A DNA stretch of 64,000 bases from contig NC_135241.1 in the NCBI RefSeq assembly GCF_947623445.1, positions 19,718,501 to 19,782,500 of the forward strand, read 5' to 3'. Made by a program: the position numbers and the translations under genes. The DNA comes from Clavelina lepadiformis. Its lineage: Eukaryota > Chordata > Ascidiacea > Aplousobranchia > Clavelinidae. The notes under the pieces are model-generated. The model saw nothing but the letters and a program-made list of their open reading frames with translations. It was not told where the DNA came from and searched no databases. Below are positions 35,372 to 48,080 of this stretch, one piece after another. Each line of letters opens with the position of its first letter. The first letter of the stretch is position 1.

Positions 35372-37327
35372 TCATTTATTCTTCTTTTCATTGGCCGCTT
35401 TTAATGCACTCTTCAAGCTAGACCCAACCATTTTATGGAATAAATTGCTTGGAAGTTGTCGCATTATAAATGCCTGCAAATAATGGTTGAAATAACAATA
35501 ACAAACTGAGTAACGTATTTAGATGACGCCACTACGCAGTAGGTGCTTGAAAAGTGCCCTGATATTCACAATCTGGGTGGCTGAACAATATCTGGCTCGC
35601 ATGATGAAGACATACGACAAACGAATTGAAGAGCATTATGTTTTGTGCACGTTATGGGTTAAAATAGAGCAGAATCAATATGGTAAAACTTGCCTCAATT
35701 GCGTGTTTCCAATATCCATGAGTCCATCTTGCTTTACCCACTGTTGCCAACCACGACTTACAGTATTGTTCTGCTGTGGGCATTTTTTGGACTTCACTAA
35801 ATTTTTCTGTCATGTTAGACCGCACTGTCCCTGGCATGCAGCTCTATGTAATAAAATTGTTTCCATATTTAATATCTCATCAGCGTTTAGCCAAATAACG
35901 CAGTGATTGGCGTACACTTTGAACTAATATTGCTCACATGCAGGCTGTTTGCTGTGATTAAACAATATAATTTGTCTTAAAAATACAATACTGTATTAGA
36001 ACTGAAATGCTTGCCTGTATGGTAATGCCTTTACTTTCATATTCATAACTTAGTCCTTGAGAAAAGAAGTTGATAAATGTTTTTGTTGCCGAGTACATGG
36101 TCATTATTTGTATTGGTCTAACAGCTGCCATTGAAGCAACGTTTAAAATAAGTCCTCGTTTTCGTCGAACCATGCCAGGGAGCACAACTTGTGTCATCTG
36201 TTGAGCATAAATAGTTTGTTGTAAATGCAGTACCTTTTGATCTGTCAGTAGCAACGTGATAATCAAAACTCGATTGTTTTTACACTGATAACTTCTCGAC
36301 ATTGTAACTTGAAGTCGAAACCAGCAACTGCCTAGAAAACAGCAACTGCCTAACTAGAAATTAAGAAGAGTATCATATACTAGGCCTATATTGTCATTTG
36401 TTAACAGATAAACGGAAAAATGACGATTTTTACATTTTCATTATTTCTTTAGTTTTGAAAATGATGAAGTACTTCCAGACATTGACATAGTGTACGACTG
36501 AGGGACATAGACACAATGCGCAATGACGTATGACGTATACACATCCTCTTTACTTACCTTTACGACTGACATTATGTTAATTCGAATTATGTGTCTTATT
36601 AAATTTGTAAGATTTGGGTGTTCATGGAAGCAAGAAATTTCCTGAGCAATTCCAACATTATTAACCAGTGTTCCAATATCGAGACCTTGCAAAAAATCGG
36701 CTATTTTGTCGTATATTTCCTCGTCATCACTAAAATCTATCGTCAGACACTTGGTTTGGACGTTGTGTTTGCTCTCTGCAAATACACATGTTTAACACCA
36801 TTAAACTTTGTTAAGAGTTGAGTTTTTATTTAATGTCACTTCACTCTTTTCAAGTTTCATATTCAAACTACTAGCGTAGCTTATACACTCACCGATTTCA
36901 TTTGCCACATTTCTCAGCTTTTCTTCATTTCGGCTTATTAAGACTATGTTTTGACCATATGAAGCCAACTATGCATTTAAAATTGAATACGTCATTAAGG
37001 GTAATAACTGGTTTCACTTTGTTCATTTTAAGCAAACCCATTACCTGAAAAGCAGTTGCCTTTCCGATACCATCCGTAGATCCGGTTACAACTGAAAAGC
37101 ACCGATCAGATGTTATGCAAGTTACTGTATGCTTGCTTGTTGTTTTAGTTTTTAATCTTCATACGAGCCTACGTATTTTGCTTACCTGACCACTTGCCGA
37201 ATTTGCTGAAATCCGGATAAGTCGAGAAGATATACAAGCGACTGCCTTCTATTATCTTCAGTACAATCTTGACGATGAAATACAGAGAAGTAAAAATGCC
37301 AATATACTGAAAAACTGAACAATCCAT
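35372..37327 (-). CDS. HSD gene C: 17-beta-HSD12/HSDL1-like short-chain dehydrogenase
   Basis: Exons: 37186-37327, 37045-37091, 36893-36968, 36558-36775, 36015-36197, 35694-35843, 35372-35473 (305 residues). It starts MDCSVFQYIG; the N-terminal segment is hydrophobic. Motifs: VVTGSTDGIG, LVNNVGI, the active-site strand GLILNVASM (Ala replaces the first Ser of the NLSS or NVSS found in A and B, the second Ser remains), YSATK, and C-terminal KKNK. It is unusual in having two GC-AG introns: intron 5 (CAG then GCAAGC) and intron 6 (GAG then GCAAGT). Introns are short (roughly 85 to 540 bp), the most compact copy in the array. Function is inferred as an ER-bound reductase from family membership only. 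Confidence 0.84.
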
Positions 37328-39500
37328 TTCGAAGAAGCTTTAAGTTTTAACAGATGCGCAAAACCAATTACTACTGGCAGTGAAATGTACACATTAGTGT
37401 TATGCTACATGGTCCAGCGATGTTGGTAATCGTTAACTTATATTGTTAACCGCTATAACCGAATGGATTGGGGAGGTCTTATCCAAACATGTAGCGTCTA
37501 GTTTTAGCTTGAGCCGACTGAATGATCCCAAGTCGATTATTATATTGCTGAACTGTGCTTCACCTAGCAACCTGTATTAATCGGTTTCTCTGAACGACTT
37601 CAATAAGCTTTCACAGCATTAAAAACTATTGCTTTAGCGAGTTCTTGATATATGAAAGTTTTATTACATTATTTTATCTGATATCGGCCGCTGGTACCAG
37701 CTCACAGAAAAAGTAATGAAGCGTACAAAAATGTTTACACAAACGTGATACGCTTGGCTGACTCAATGACTGTATTGCCGAAATCGACTCTAGTCTCGTT
37801 CATGTCAAGAAGCGTTGCGTTGTATCTGGAATATCCATGTAGCTTAATCTTGGTAGGCGCCTAACACAAGACGTCACATTTGGTTGTTGGTTTTAACAAA
37901 ATTAAACCCTACTTGACGACGGTAGCTTACACACAACTTCGAAGAGGAAGAAAAAAATAAAATCAATACTTTAAAGTATCAACTTTACTGTAATAACATT
38001 ATCAAAAATAAGCTGCATCAAAAACGCTACTATAGGCCTACTCTGTAGCTAACTTACAGTTATTATACTAATTATCTTGTGCATACATTGTGTATAAACT
38101 TTAAGCAGCAACACGTTAAAACGATAGTGATGCTACTGAAAACACTTAAACATTGCAACAGAAAATCGTACTTCTTATCCAAAGGTCAAAGCGGAAGGAA
38201 TTGCTCACACCATGAAAAATCCTGCGGAAGGGCACGACAACAATGCAGCATGAGGTCCGTCATCCGGCAGCAACATGTATATGGTCGCGGGCATAAATTA
38301 AAATCAGGTTATGGTTACAGAAAAAGAAGTGGCACTTCCAACAAACAACGACCAAAATATTATATAGTTATTGAATAAAAGTGCACGAAATTAAGCTTAG
38401 AATTGAATAGATAACTGTCAATGGGATCAACAGACAAACACACCAATAATAACACAGCCAAACGAAAAAAAATTTTCTCGTACCGGAAATGTTTTAATGT
38501 TTTTAAAGTGTTTTTTGGCACTGAATCCGAAAATGGCTATGGTTTTACGGAATTGGCTCTACTTTTTAAAGTATTGATATTTTAATATTTTTATTTAATA
38601 CGTGTTAACCGCATAAATTGGCATCTTAAAGAGCTTAAGAAATCCACAATATTGCGAGAGAGTTGGCATAAAACTATTCCAGGAACAGTATAAACCTCCT
38701 TTTATAAGAAAACTGTACACCTTATCACATTTTGTCACCTAGAGTCTTAGAAGAAGTTATTATAACAATAACAGACACTTTCCAGACGGATTAATCTTTT
38801 ACAGCATATTCCAAAGAAAGGTTGATAAAATCTCCATTCCAAAGTCTTATCTTGCGTATCGTACAGTTCTCAGAGGCAGAAATATTGTAGGTGAAGTGCT
38901 TGACAAAGATTTCATAACTTGTGTTTAGCCAAGTCAGTAAATAATTTCTCATCTACTATACAGCTATAGTATAGTATCAGCAAGAATCCTGACCCATTTT
39001 GTTACATCTGTGGTTGACATACAACACAAAAGCAAAGAGAAAACATCACGAAATTTGTCAAGCAAGTGTTCTTTCATACTGCAAGATTAAACTTTGATGA
39101 CCATGGCTTTGCATACATTGGGCTCCCCCCAAAGTAATCGGAAAAAAACAAACGTTTTTCGAATTCAGCTCCCCAAAATCGATGAAACATCTCCGACACA
39201 AAAAAATTGTGTTGACCAGTGTAATGAATAAGACACACTTATAATAGGCTATAGCTCTGATTTTGATTAGAAATCGGCTGTTGAACCATGCTCGCGTGCA
39301 CATGCGCAGAGTTGATAACGCGATCAATACGTCACGACCGTTGAAGAGTAAACGGGTATTATAACAATATTGGCTCGGAATCTATTATATGTGATTACGG
39401 TGATGAATTTTTAGCGTCTGATTAAAAAAACTAACGGTAGAGTTTGCTGCAGATAAGTATTTATAAACTTTTGATATCGACTTTGTGTGACGGGTATTCT
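37328..39500. other. Intergenic between gene C and piggyBac
   Basis: No gene recognised. A 99-codon plus-strand frame at 38079-38378 is rich in Cys, His, Arg and Lys but shows no known motif and has no splice or promoter context. Confidence 0.35.
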
Positions 39501-39516
39501 TTAACCCTTTGCGGTC

Positions 39517-39630
39517 CACCTACATCCCTGGGATGATAAACAAAATTATGTAATGCTGTCCACCTACATCCCTAGGATGACTTTTGTGTACAGCGGTTTT
39601 TACGGGTCTACCTACATTCTAAGAATGTTA
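39517..39630 (+). repeat. Triple palindromic subterminal repeat of the piggyBac element
   Basis: Three units of the form TCCACCTA followed by a 13-bp near-palindrome lie at 39523-39535 (CATCCCTGGGATG), 39567-39579 (CATCCCTAGGATG) and 39615-39627 (CATTCTAAGAATG). They are spaced 44 and 48 bp apart. The third has compensating changes that keep the palindrome. Confidence 0.7.
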
Positions 39631-39856
39631 CAACATTTATTATCGATTTTGGAACACAGTAGATGGTATTTATTAGGGTTTTACCCTGACTTTTGTTAAG
39701 TTGAAGTGAATTTGGAACTGGAAACCAGTTAGTAAAACTGGGCTAGGCAAGGGCATTTCTTGCACTCAGCTATAATGAATTTTGCTTGTTATTGTATTTT
39801 ATTACTACCTTACAGACGAGAGTTGTAGTAAATAGTATTGGATTGTTTATAGTAAA

Positions 39857-41163
39857 ATGGCTGCTAGAAGGTTTAGTGCTAATGATGTACTTGAAATGCT
39901 TGATTCTGAAGATGAAAATAATTCAGACATGGAGGTTGATGAAGAGAGTGATTTTTCTGATTCAGATATGGAAATGAGTTATGATGGGAGCTCTGATCCT
40001 GATGAGCACTCAGACAGTGATGGATCTACCTCTAATGATGTTGTAGACTCTAATGGATGGAGAGTATGGCATGATAATGACAGTGATTTTCCTCATCACC
40101 CATTTACAGCTACTGATGTGGGACCAAACTTGGAAAAGATCCCAGAAACAGAATTGGAATATTTTCAAAATTTTATGTCGAATGAAATATTTATGGAAAT
40201 TTTGGTGGCAACAAATGCATATGCAACAATACGACTACAGAAAAAAAGATTTGTAAAGACTTCTGTATGGTATGGTTGGCAAGATTTAACTTTGCCTGAA
40301 TTAAAGAAAATTTGTCGCGTCAAGATCTGCCGTTTACATCGAGGATCGTGATGCATTTAGTTGGCAAGCTGCTGTCAAAAGTCAGAGCAAGTGGTTATCA
40401 TATATATACAGACCGGTTTTATACAAGCTACACTCTAGCAAAAGAACTGCTTCAGAATAAAATCCACCTTACTGGAACTATCCAGAAGAATAGGGTTGGA
40501 CTACCCACTGAAGTAAAGCGTTTGCGATTGAAAAATTTACAGTTGAAAGCATACCGTCATCCAGAAAATATTCTAACACTTGGATGGCAAGATAGACGCT
40601 TGATACTGATGCTCAGCACCTGGCACAATGTGGACACTGCACCCCACAGTCGTTGGCGAAATGGGAGGCAGGAAGATGTAGAGAAACCTGATGTAATCCG
40701 TGATTACACAGCTAACATGGGCGCAGTTGATCGTTCTGATCATTACTGCGCATCATACTCCTTCACACGAAAAACGCTGCGGTGGTGGAGAAAGCTATTT
40801 TTCTGGTTGGTTGAAGTATGCATGGTTAACTCATTCTTGGTTTACAAGGAGATGCAACACCTTAGAGATTCAAGACAACTACAATATAGAAACAAGGTGA
40901 TTGTGCAACTAATAGGAGACGTCCGCAACAGGAAACCGAAACGAGGAAGGCCAAGTGAAAGCGATTCTGCTGAGCGCCTCAACAAATCACCACATTTCAT
41001 CAAAAAAGGAGCAAGAGGTCACACAAAGAATTGCATGGTTTGCAACACCAAAGAACAAAGGAAAACCACCTTATTCTTTTGTGAAACATGCCAAAGAAAA
41101 CCTGGTCTTCATCCAGGAGAATGCTTCAAAAAATATCACACCCAAGTCACCTACAAAGACTGA
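39857..41163 (+). pseudogene. piggyBac (PGBD4-like) transposase, central deletion
   Basis: The first frame (39857-40351) carries the acidic N-terminus typical of the family (LEMLDSEDENNSDMEVDEE) and the start of the catalytic domain (LTLPELKK). At about 40312 the sequence jumps, in another frame, to the region around the second catalytic Asp (YHIYTDRFYTSYTLAKELL). It continues through the third Asp (NMGAVDRSD) to the C-terminal cysteine-rich domain (CMVCNTKEQ, then FFCETC, then GECFKKYH). The segment that should hold the first catalytic Asp is missing, so the protein cannot be active. The element may still be mobilised by an intact relative because both ends are perfect. Confidence 0.85.
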
Positions 41164-41518
41164 CCAAAGTCCAGGCGTCATACAGGAGTTCACCAGAAAA
41201 TTTCAACAGTGTGATAAGAGTGTGTTAATTTTACTTGTAAACAAACTGCATTTGTGTTTCAATAAACGTCAGTACTGTTTGAAATATGTGATACCTTTTG
41301 TCTAGAAAATACATGATGCAAAAAATTGAAAAAAATGCAAAAAACTGCGAAAAATAGCACTTTTAAAAACGCTAAAAAAAAAAAAACTAAAAAAAATTTC
41401 GCCAAAAAAATTTCACATCCGTACTCTACACATGAAAAACTACCCAAAAATGCAATAAAAAAAAATTGGACCTAGACTGACCGAAACGGTAAAAATAAAT
41501 TGGACCGCAAAGGGTTAA

Positions 41519-42826
41519 TATGGCGAACGACACCCACATGTTTTTGTGGTGCGTAGCAGTGTAATGTTTCCATGCGCGAACTCAAGTTCATTTTCTTTTG
41601 CACTGAAACGGACGAGCTGGTAAACAATTCTAAAAGGCGACAAGGTAAGTTATTCACCAAGTTCGCTTGTACTTATAAGGTAGATCTACGCAATTGGCCC
41701 CAGCCTATGTAGAGACCATTCTCGGTCAGTTTAATGGCGAATTACATTTCAAGAAATTAGCATTTATTATTTGCTTTCTTTGTCTATTGCTCTATCTATA
41801 CTATAGAGTAGACTCTAGTGTAGTCTATAGTATACAGCAATAGATAGTAGAGGTAATAGATAATAAAAGTTAAAGTTTTTTGGTTTAACTTACTAGTTTA
41901 GTCTACAGCAGTGTTTTTCAACATTTTTAACATTCAACATTCTGCACATCAGCATCGATCGCCATTAATTGCGGGTTAAAAGTAAGCTGATACATTAGGC
42001 TTCATCGTGCTAATAGCCTAGCTATTTTATAAAGTTTCTGAAAAATCTTTTGCCCAAAGAGCAAAAGAGCAAGTTACCGACAGCTTGTAAACTTACTGTA
42101 CAATTTTTTGCCCTATAGCTGTTATAGGTTAAACCAATTTAGACTTGACGTTAGCGTGTTACTGTTATTGTATACTGGATTAGCTTAAAATGACGGGCAA
42201 GTCCTAAAACAAGTTGGCCTTAAATCAGAGAATAGTTGCCAGTAATTATACCATAGAAAAGAGTTTTAATAATATATAATGGTTAAAACAGTTATAGCCA
42301 AAATTTCATTTCAAATTTGACCTCTTGTATGACGGAGATTATGACGTTACAATGTAAAAATAATATGCTTGATGACTGGGGTTTGAATTAGATACAGTTT
42401 GGACGGAATACGTCTCCATGGACAATATATATAGGTAAGAGATTAGTAGCAGGTAATGCTCATTTTCAGCATAGTAATGTCACAGATAGCTGTACAAACT
42501 GGTAAAGCATTCTTGTTTTTACGGCACTTACCGGTAACGGATTAGGCTACCGCCAACAACCAAAACTGAGCTGTAGCTTAGCTACATCCATCACTACAGG
42601 CACACCAACGGTGAGCGAGCTTGGGCTTATTTAATGCAAAAACTCATGTTATACTCTTAAGTACGCTTTGATTATACCAAGGGCGTAACAAGATACCCAT
42701 TGACCCTTAAGTATTTTTTATGGTGGGTCGCTGTAAAAAAAACATTTTCTTTCCTTTCATCGTTCCCAAAACGAACAAAAACTGAATAAGGAAATTTGTT
42801 TCCTGATCCTACTACATACCTTACAA
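41519..42826. other. Intergenic, no gene recognised
   Basis: A small inverted repeat lies at about 41795-41850 (ACTATAGAGTAGACTCTA against TAGTCTATAGT). Nothing else is identified. Confidence 0.35.
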
Positions 42827-44580
42827 CAGTGGTTCCCAACCTTTTTTAGTCACGGACCCCTTTCAAAAAATTATCAAGCTTACGGACCCATAAATTTTTG
42901 AGACTGACTCTAACTAACCAATAATTTTGCAAAATTACGATTACTATTAAAAGTAATATTATCTGCGAATTATATTAAAAGATTGCTCAAACACAAAATG
43001 TAACATTCATGAACCATCAGAAAAAGAACTTCAAACGAATACAGTTATATTTTATAAAATGAAAATGATACAAGGTGCGTCATAAGTCTGGAAGCGAAGT
43101 TAATCTATATTCTAATTTTATTGATAAAATACCATTTTATCTCAAATTTGGCCAATTTATTGCTTAAATTGTACTGTAATATTTAACAATTGTTCTCTTT
43201 GTAAAAACCACTCATCCCCCAGCTAAGCGATAGAAATTCCATAAAATTTGCAACATGTTCTTGTTACATAATAATAAATAATTGGTAACCAAACTTATGA
43301 CGCACCCCGTACAAACTTAAAACACGTTTAAAGAGAAGCCTGTTGTTGTCTTGCACCAAAACACAGAACTGTCGTCGGTTTTTTGATAAAGCTGCATGCA
43401 TATCATGTTGAACATCCAAACGGTTTCGGTGTTTGGTTTTTATGGTAACAAGAGCCGAAAATGCAGCCTTGCAGAGGTAAGTAGTGACAAATGGAATCAC
43501 AGAGCTAAATGCTTGTTTTGCCAAAGATCGGTAGGATTGTTGCTGAGAGCACCAACATTTTAGCGTTAAATTCTATGCGTAAAAGTTCGCTTGCTCTCAA
43601 ATCAATAAGGTCAGGTCTTAGTTGGAATCTTCGTCATCAATACTTTTCAAGTCAATGAGAAAAGGATTTCGAATCCATGCTTCACCTTTCAAGTTACCAA
43701 AATTAAAATAGCCTTCAAAGGAGGTCTGTAGAGTATCCAAGTGTGAACAAGATTACTTTCTCATAGAGATAACAATGTCACAGTCTTTTTAAGTTTCATC
43801 CTTCAAATTAAGATCTTCTCACAAGGGAAAGTTAGCATCATTACCTACTTCCAATCTACTTTTCCAAAAGGACAACTTGAGCATGAAAGCGTTCATTTTA
43901 TCAGTTGCATCCATTATTGTCACACCTGGTCCCTGAATGGCACGGTTAATATTGTTGATATGACCAAAAACATCGGCCAAGAAGGATAGGCCATACAAAA
44001 ATGATTTCGACTCAAATTTTTCAGAAAGGGACTTCTTTTGTCTTTCAGAAATAATGACACTTCTTGTTTGAGCTCCTGTAATCTTTTCAAAACTACGCCT
44101 CTGTCAGTCAAAATTTAGCTTGATGAAAATTTTGTTTACCATTCTAAATACATCACTAGCCTTTGCCGTTTCCAAAAGAGGTCCATAAAACAAAAATTCT
44201 TCTTTAATTTTATCGCCATTAACATAACGCACATATATAACTTAAGAGCTGACTGGAATAAGAAACATCAGTGCTTTCTATAAGCTGCAAGCTAAATGGG
44301 AAAGGAGATGATGCGAATTCTTCCATCACTTGTTTGAAAACATTTTCTGAAATATCATCTATTCTTGATTTAACAATGTTATTTGACATTGGTATGCTTT
44401 CAAGTTTTACTGCGTTTCGGTAAATTGGTCCCGTATGCTTATTAGAGTTTGGATCAACAGCCAGCAATTACATTTTCACGCGTTCTTATTTTCGGTGGTT
44501 CAATGGAATGGTTCTTAATAGACTATAAAACTCTTCCCTCTTTTCTTAGCTGTTCCCTTTTTGTTGTATTTTGCCATAAC
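42827..44580 (-). pseudogene. hAT transposon remnant (ZBED5/FAM200-like transposase)
   Basis: One end is the typical hAT terminus CAGTGGTTCCCAACCTTTTT at 42827. Reading the minus strand, pieces of a transposase appear in order: SIPMSNNIVKSRIDDISENV, then LQLIESTDVSYSSQLL (44219-44467), then GVVLKRLQELKQEVSLFLKD (43920-44111). The hAT C-terminal dimerisation region follows (FVTTYLCKAAFSALVTIKTK and RNRLDVQHDMHAAL, 43264-43524). The frame is broken by many stops and shifts, and the N-terminal BED finger is absent. The opposite terminal repeat was not found, so the right boundary is uncertain. Confidence 0.72.
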
Positions 44581-45512
44581 AAAGAGACCATGATAATTTA
44601 CGTTCCCCACAATTATCGGCGAAAATAAACGATACAATTTTTCAGTTATGTAATTTAAGTTATGAAATTTTATAAAGCTAGAACGTGCTTATTCGATTTA
44701 CGCAGGTAAAAAAATCCTAAGCGGGATTTTACAAATTACTGTTTTTAGTAATTTTACTCTATAATGACATAAACAAAGAAATTGGCGGCATTTATATATG
44801 TTTGCTTTTTCCGGTTTTTTACCGGTGGTTAATATTAGTTTGTTGCTTCATCACAGATATAGTGTTATTCTATACGCAGCAGACTTTAACGGGTAGTACG
44901 TTTAATTAGCCTATCTTAAAGTGCCATAGCCAAAATACTTTTTTAATTTGAAATAGTTGTTTTCGGAAATTAGGGTAATTGTGATAACTTTAACCCTTTT
45001 AGAAATGAAAAGATGAATTTATTTGTGACAGAGTTTTTAGCGTAAGCAGCTATAACTTTTTTATAGCCTTGTTTGGGTAAGCATAAGAAATGATGGTAAT
45101 AAAGTCTGTTAGGTATGTATATCTAAATCTCTAAATTTGCTAAATTAAGTTTTCTAAAATGTTAAAGGCTTAAACAATTGAGGATATGTTCTGGATGCAT
45201 ATAGTAGGCCTAATTCTTTTTAAGTCGCAAAAGGAGAGTTTGTATTTATGAAAACATTGTCTTCAACGTTTTCAACATTAACATTAAGAACATTTTCTAA
45301 TAAATGTCATTTTCAAGCATTGTTTATGGCTATGCAGTTCTATACACTAGATAATATTAATAAAACTGAAAATAGTATACTGTGAATGAAGTCAGGAACC
45401 TATACCCTATCAAACTATAATATATGGCTTGAATATATTGAATAATTATGGAGTTTGGGTCATTTCAAAATAAGCGCGCTCAGTAAGCTGCAGGTACCAC
45501 ATATATATACGA
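44581..45512. other. Intergenic; right part belongs to the D/F segmental duplication
   Basis: From about 44940 onward the sequence is paralogous to 56330 onward. Both read AAATAGTTGTTTTCGGAAAT, then TTAGGGTAAT. No gene is seen. Confidence 0.5.
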
Positions 45513-48080
45513 TCAATTAAGCTTTTTCTTCTCAAGTTCCATGATACGATCCATGCGACCTTCACCTATTGTTTGAGTTAGATCAGTTGGAATCTGACTG
45601 AATATCCAGCCCTATACATGCAATGGATTCTGTTAGATTAACATTCTCAAAGAAACCTTAACGCTTTCAGTAAACTTCACTAAAAGTCAACAAATAAAAC
45701 AAAACTTGCTTCAATTGCGTGTTTCCAGTATCCATGAGTCCATCTTGCTTTGCCTATTGTTGCCAACCACGACTTGCAGTATGTTTCAGGTGAGGGCATT
45801 TTTTGCAATTCCTCATAATTTTTTGTTATGTTAGTCAGAACTGTTCCTGGCATGCAGCTCTGCAGAAATACAGTTTCAATTTTCAATCCGTACGTTGCAT
45901 CAGTTTTTCTTTCAACAGTGTTTTGGTAAAAAAAAGTGCTAAAACTCAATTAAAAGTAATCTCAGGAGTGATGAAATGCTTTGACTGTTTTACAAAGTAA
46001 ACACTTTGTTCTGGTAATATTTACCTGAATTCTAGGTAATAATAAGGTAATATATACTCTTAGGAGTGATAAAATGTTTTGACCGTTTGACAAAGTATTC
46101 ACTTCGCTCCGGTAATATTTACCTGGATAGTAATTCCTTTGCTTTCATATTCGTAACTCAGTGCTTGGGCAAAGTAGTCAACAAATTTTTTCGTTGCCGA
46201 GTACATGGCGTATTTTTTTACTGGTTTAACAGCCATAAGTGAAGACAGGTTTAAAACGAGTCCACGTTTTCGTTTAACCATTCCAGGAAGCACAACTTGC
46301 GTCATCTATGAAATAATTAGGAGTGACAGAAAGTGTTAAGCGTTCTCAAAAATTTATTCCAAATATCAGCTGCTGTTATGTGGACATTCTTCATTACAAT
46401 CATGATTGAAGAAAAAAATCTTTGAAAATATGGAATTGATGATATATAGGTTAGCGCACATAGTCCACGTATGTCACATAGCGCACGTTGTGCAAATAAT
46501 TCACGTAGAGCACGTAATCCATGGCCAAAATTTAGACGAACACGCCCAAATCCGTAAAATTTGAACGCGCATCATCAAAGCTGTCAAACCTATAGCGCAT
46601 AGGAAGTGGCGGTCAATGCTAAAGCGGTTTTCTAAGGCGCTCATATGATGCTGAGCCAACTGGTTCTGAATCGGTGGGTCACAATCTCCTACAGCGTCTT
46701 ATGCACACAAATTGAGCCACTTATGCGATTGTTGATAAGTAGCTTCAGTTGCATTTAATTTTCTCATAATTCACATAATTTTCTCATTGTAATGAGCAAC
46801 TGAGTTCGGGCATCCTACTTGTACAATCTGTGCTAATACTTCCGAAACCGAAGAGCACTATTGTTCAATTAAAAGGCCGAAGATTACCGATTATTGCTAT
46901 TGCGGAATAAGTACAATCGTGTACTTCGGCTGGGAAAATTTGGCCGATTAATAGCTGCTAGCGGCTAAGAGCTTTTAGCAACTAAGGATTTTGTTAGCCA
47001 TGAGCCGCAAACGTACATGTAGAAGAAGATATGGAGCCAAATATTCGGTAATCCATTTACTAATGAAAGTTTGCTGCTTTGTTAATTAATTCAATGCTTC
47101 ATTGCTACGTCTTCCTGATAAACTTTGTGGGCTAGCTTGGCAGAAATTGCTTATACAACATTTTCCATAGCGTTCCTAAAAAATAAATAGAAGTATTGCC
47201 TGCAATTAACAAAGTAAATTGACGATTAGCGGCTATATGGCAGCTATGTCCTCACCTTTATTACCGATATTACGTTGAGGCGTATTATATCTCCAAGGAA
47301 CTTTGAAAGATTTGGGTATTCATGAAAGCAAGCAATTTCCTGAGAAATTCCAACATTATTAACAAGTGTTCCAACATCGAGACCTTGCAAGAAATTAGCT
47401 ATTTTGTCGTATATTTCCTCATCATCACTAAAATCTATCGTCAGACACTTGGTTTGGACGTTGTGTTTGCTCTCTGCAAATACATTTGTGTCAGTTCAAA
47501 AACCATCAAAGCTTTGTCAAGAGAAAAGTATTTAAGTGCAAGTAGCATAACCTGTTCTCACCGATTTCTATTGCCACATTTCTTAATTTTTCTTCATTTC
47601 GGCTTATTAAGACTATGTTTTGACCACGTGAAGCCAGCTGTAGTAGTACATATTACAGTTTACATGGCTAACATAAACTGCTATCGTTTATCCTGTTTCT
47701 TACAAAACAGTTCCTACCTGAATGGCAGTTTCTTTTCCTATGCCATCGGTCGACCCGGTAACAACTGGAAAATAGAAATTAGAAATACTATTTGGGTTAT
47801 TGCGCTTTTAGTCTTATGGTCACATAAACCAGATATTTTTTATACCTGACCACTTGCCATATTTGCTGAAATTCGGATAAGTCGAGAAGATATACAAACG
47901 ACTGCCTTCTATTATTTTCAGTACAATCTTGACGATGAAATACAGGGAAGTAAAAATGCCAATACACTGAAAAACTGAACAATCCATTTCGAAGATGCTT
48001 TTAAATTTTGCAAAATGCGCAATACGATTTATAAAGCAATAGCCACCTAGATGTATCTTGCTCCTGGGACGTATGGTTCA
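44940..48080. repeat. Segmental duplication, copy 1 (contains HSD gene D)
   Basis: Coding exons, most introns and flanks of gene D match gene F and its flanks at about 56330-61625 with high visual identity. The match includes the 3' flank (AATATATGGCTTGAATATAT) and sequence upstream of exon 1 (ACGTATCTTGCTCCTGG or TGTATCTTGCTCCTGG). The F copy is longer because of later insertions. Confidence 0.75.
45513..47987 (-). CDS. HSD gene D: 17-beta-HSD12/HSDL1-like short-chain dehydrogenase
   Basis: Exons: 47846-47987, 47718-47764, 47562-47637, 47256-47473, 46123-46305, 45710-45859, 45513-45611 (304 residues). It starts MDCSVFQCIG and shows the same hydrophobic anchor as its paralogues. Motifs: VVTGSTDGIG, LVNNVGI, the active Ser in VLNLSS, YSATK, and C-terminal KKLN. 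All exon lengths 1-6 equal those of genes A-C. Intron 6 starts GC (GAA then GCAAGT), with a weaker exon end than in the others. The last exon (GWIFSQIPTDL onward) is nearly the same as in gene F, of which D is a close duplicate. Confidence 0.85.

Larger units (their letters stand above)
39505..41514 (+). mobile_element. piggyBac-family transposon, internally deleted
   Basis: Perfect 14-bp terminal inverted repeats CCCTTTGCGGTCCA are flanked on both sides by the TTAA target site (39501-39504 and 41515-41518), the hallmark of piggyBac. The left subterminal region has three palindromic units. The 3' untranslated part (about 41300-41470) is A-rich. Confidence 0.92.

Noticed and set aside
38079-38378. 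99-codon Cys/His/Arg-rich plus-strand frame as a possible small gene
   Set aside because: No recognisable motif, no splice or start context, and spacing of Cys/His does not fit a known finger.
47322-47849. 175-codon plus-strand open frame
   Set aside because: It runs antisense across exons 2-4 and introns of HSD gene D; similar antisense frames occur in genes C and F. It is a shadow of the real exons.
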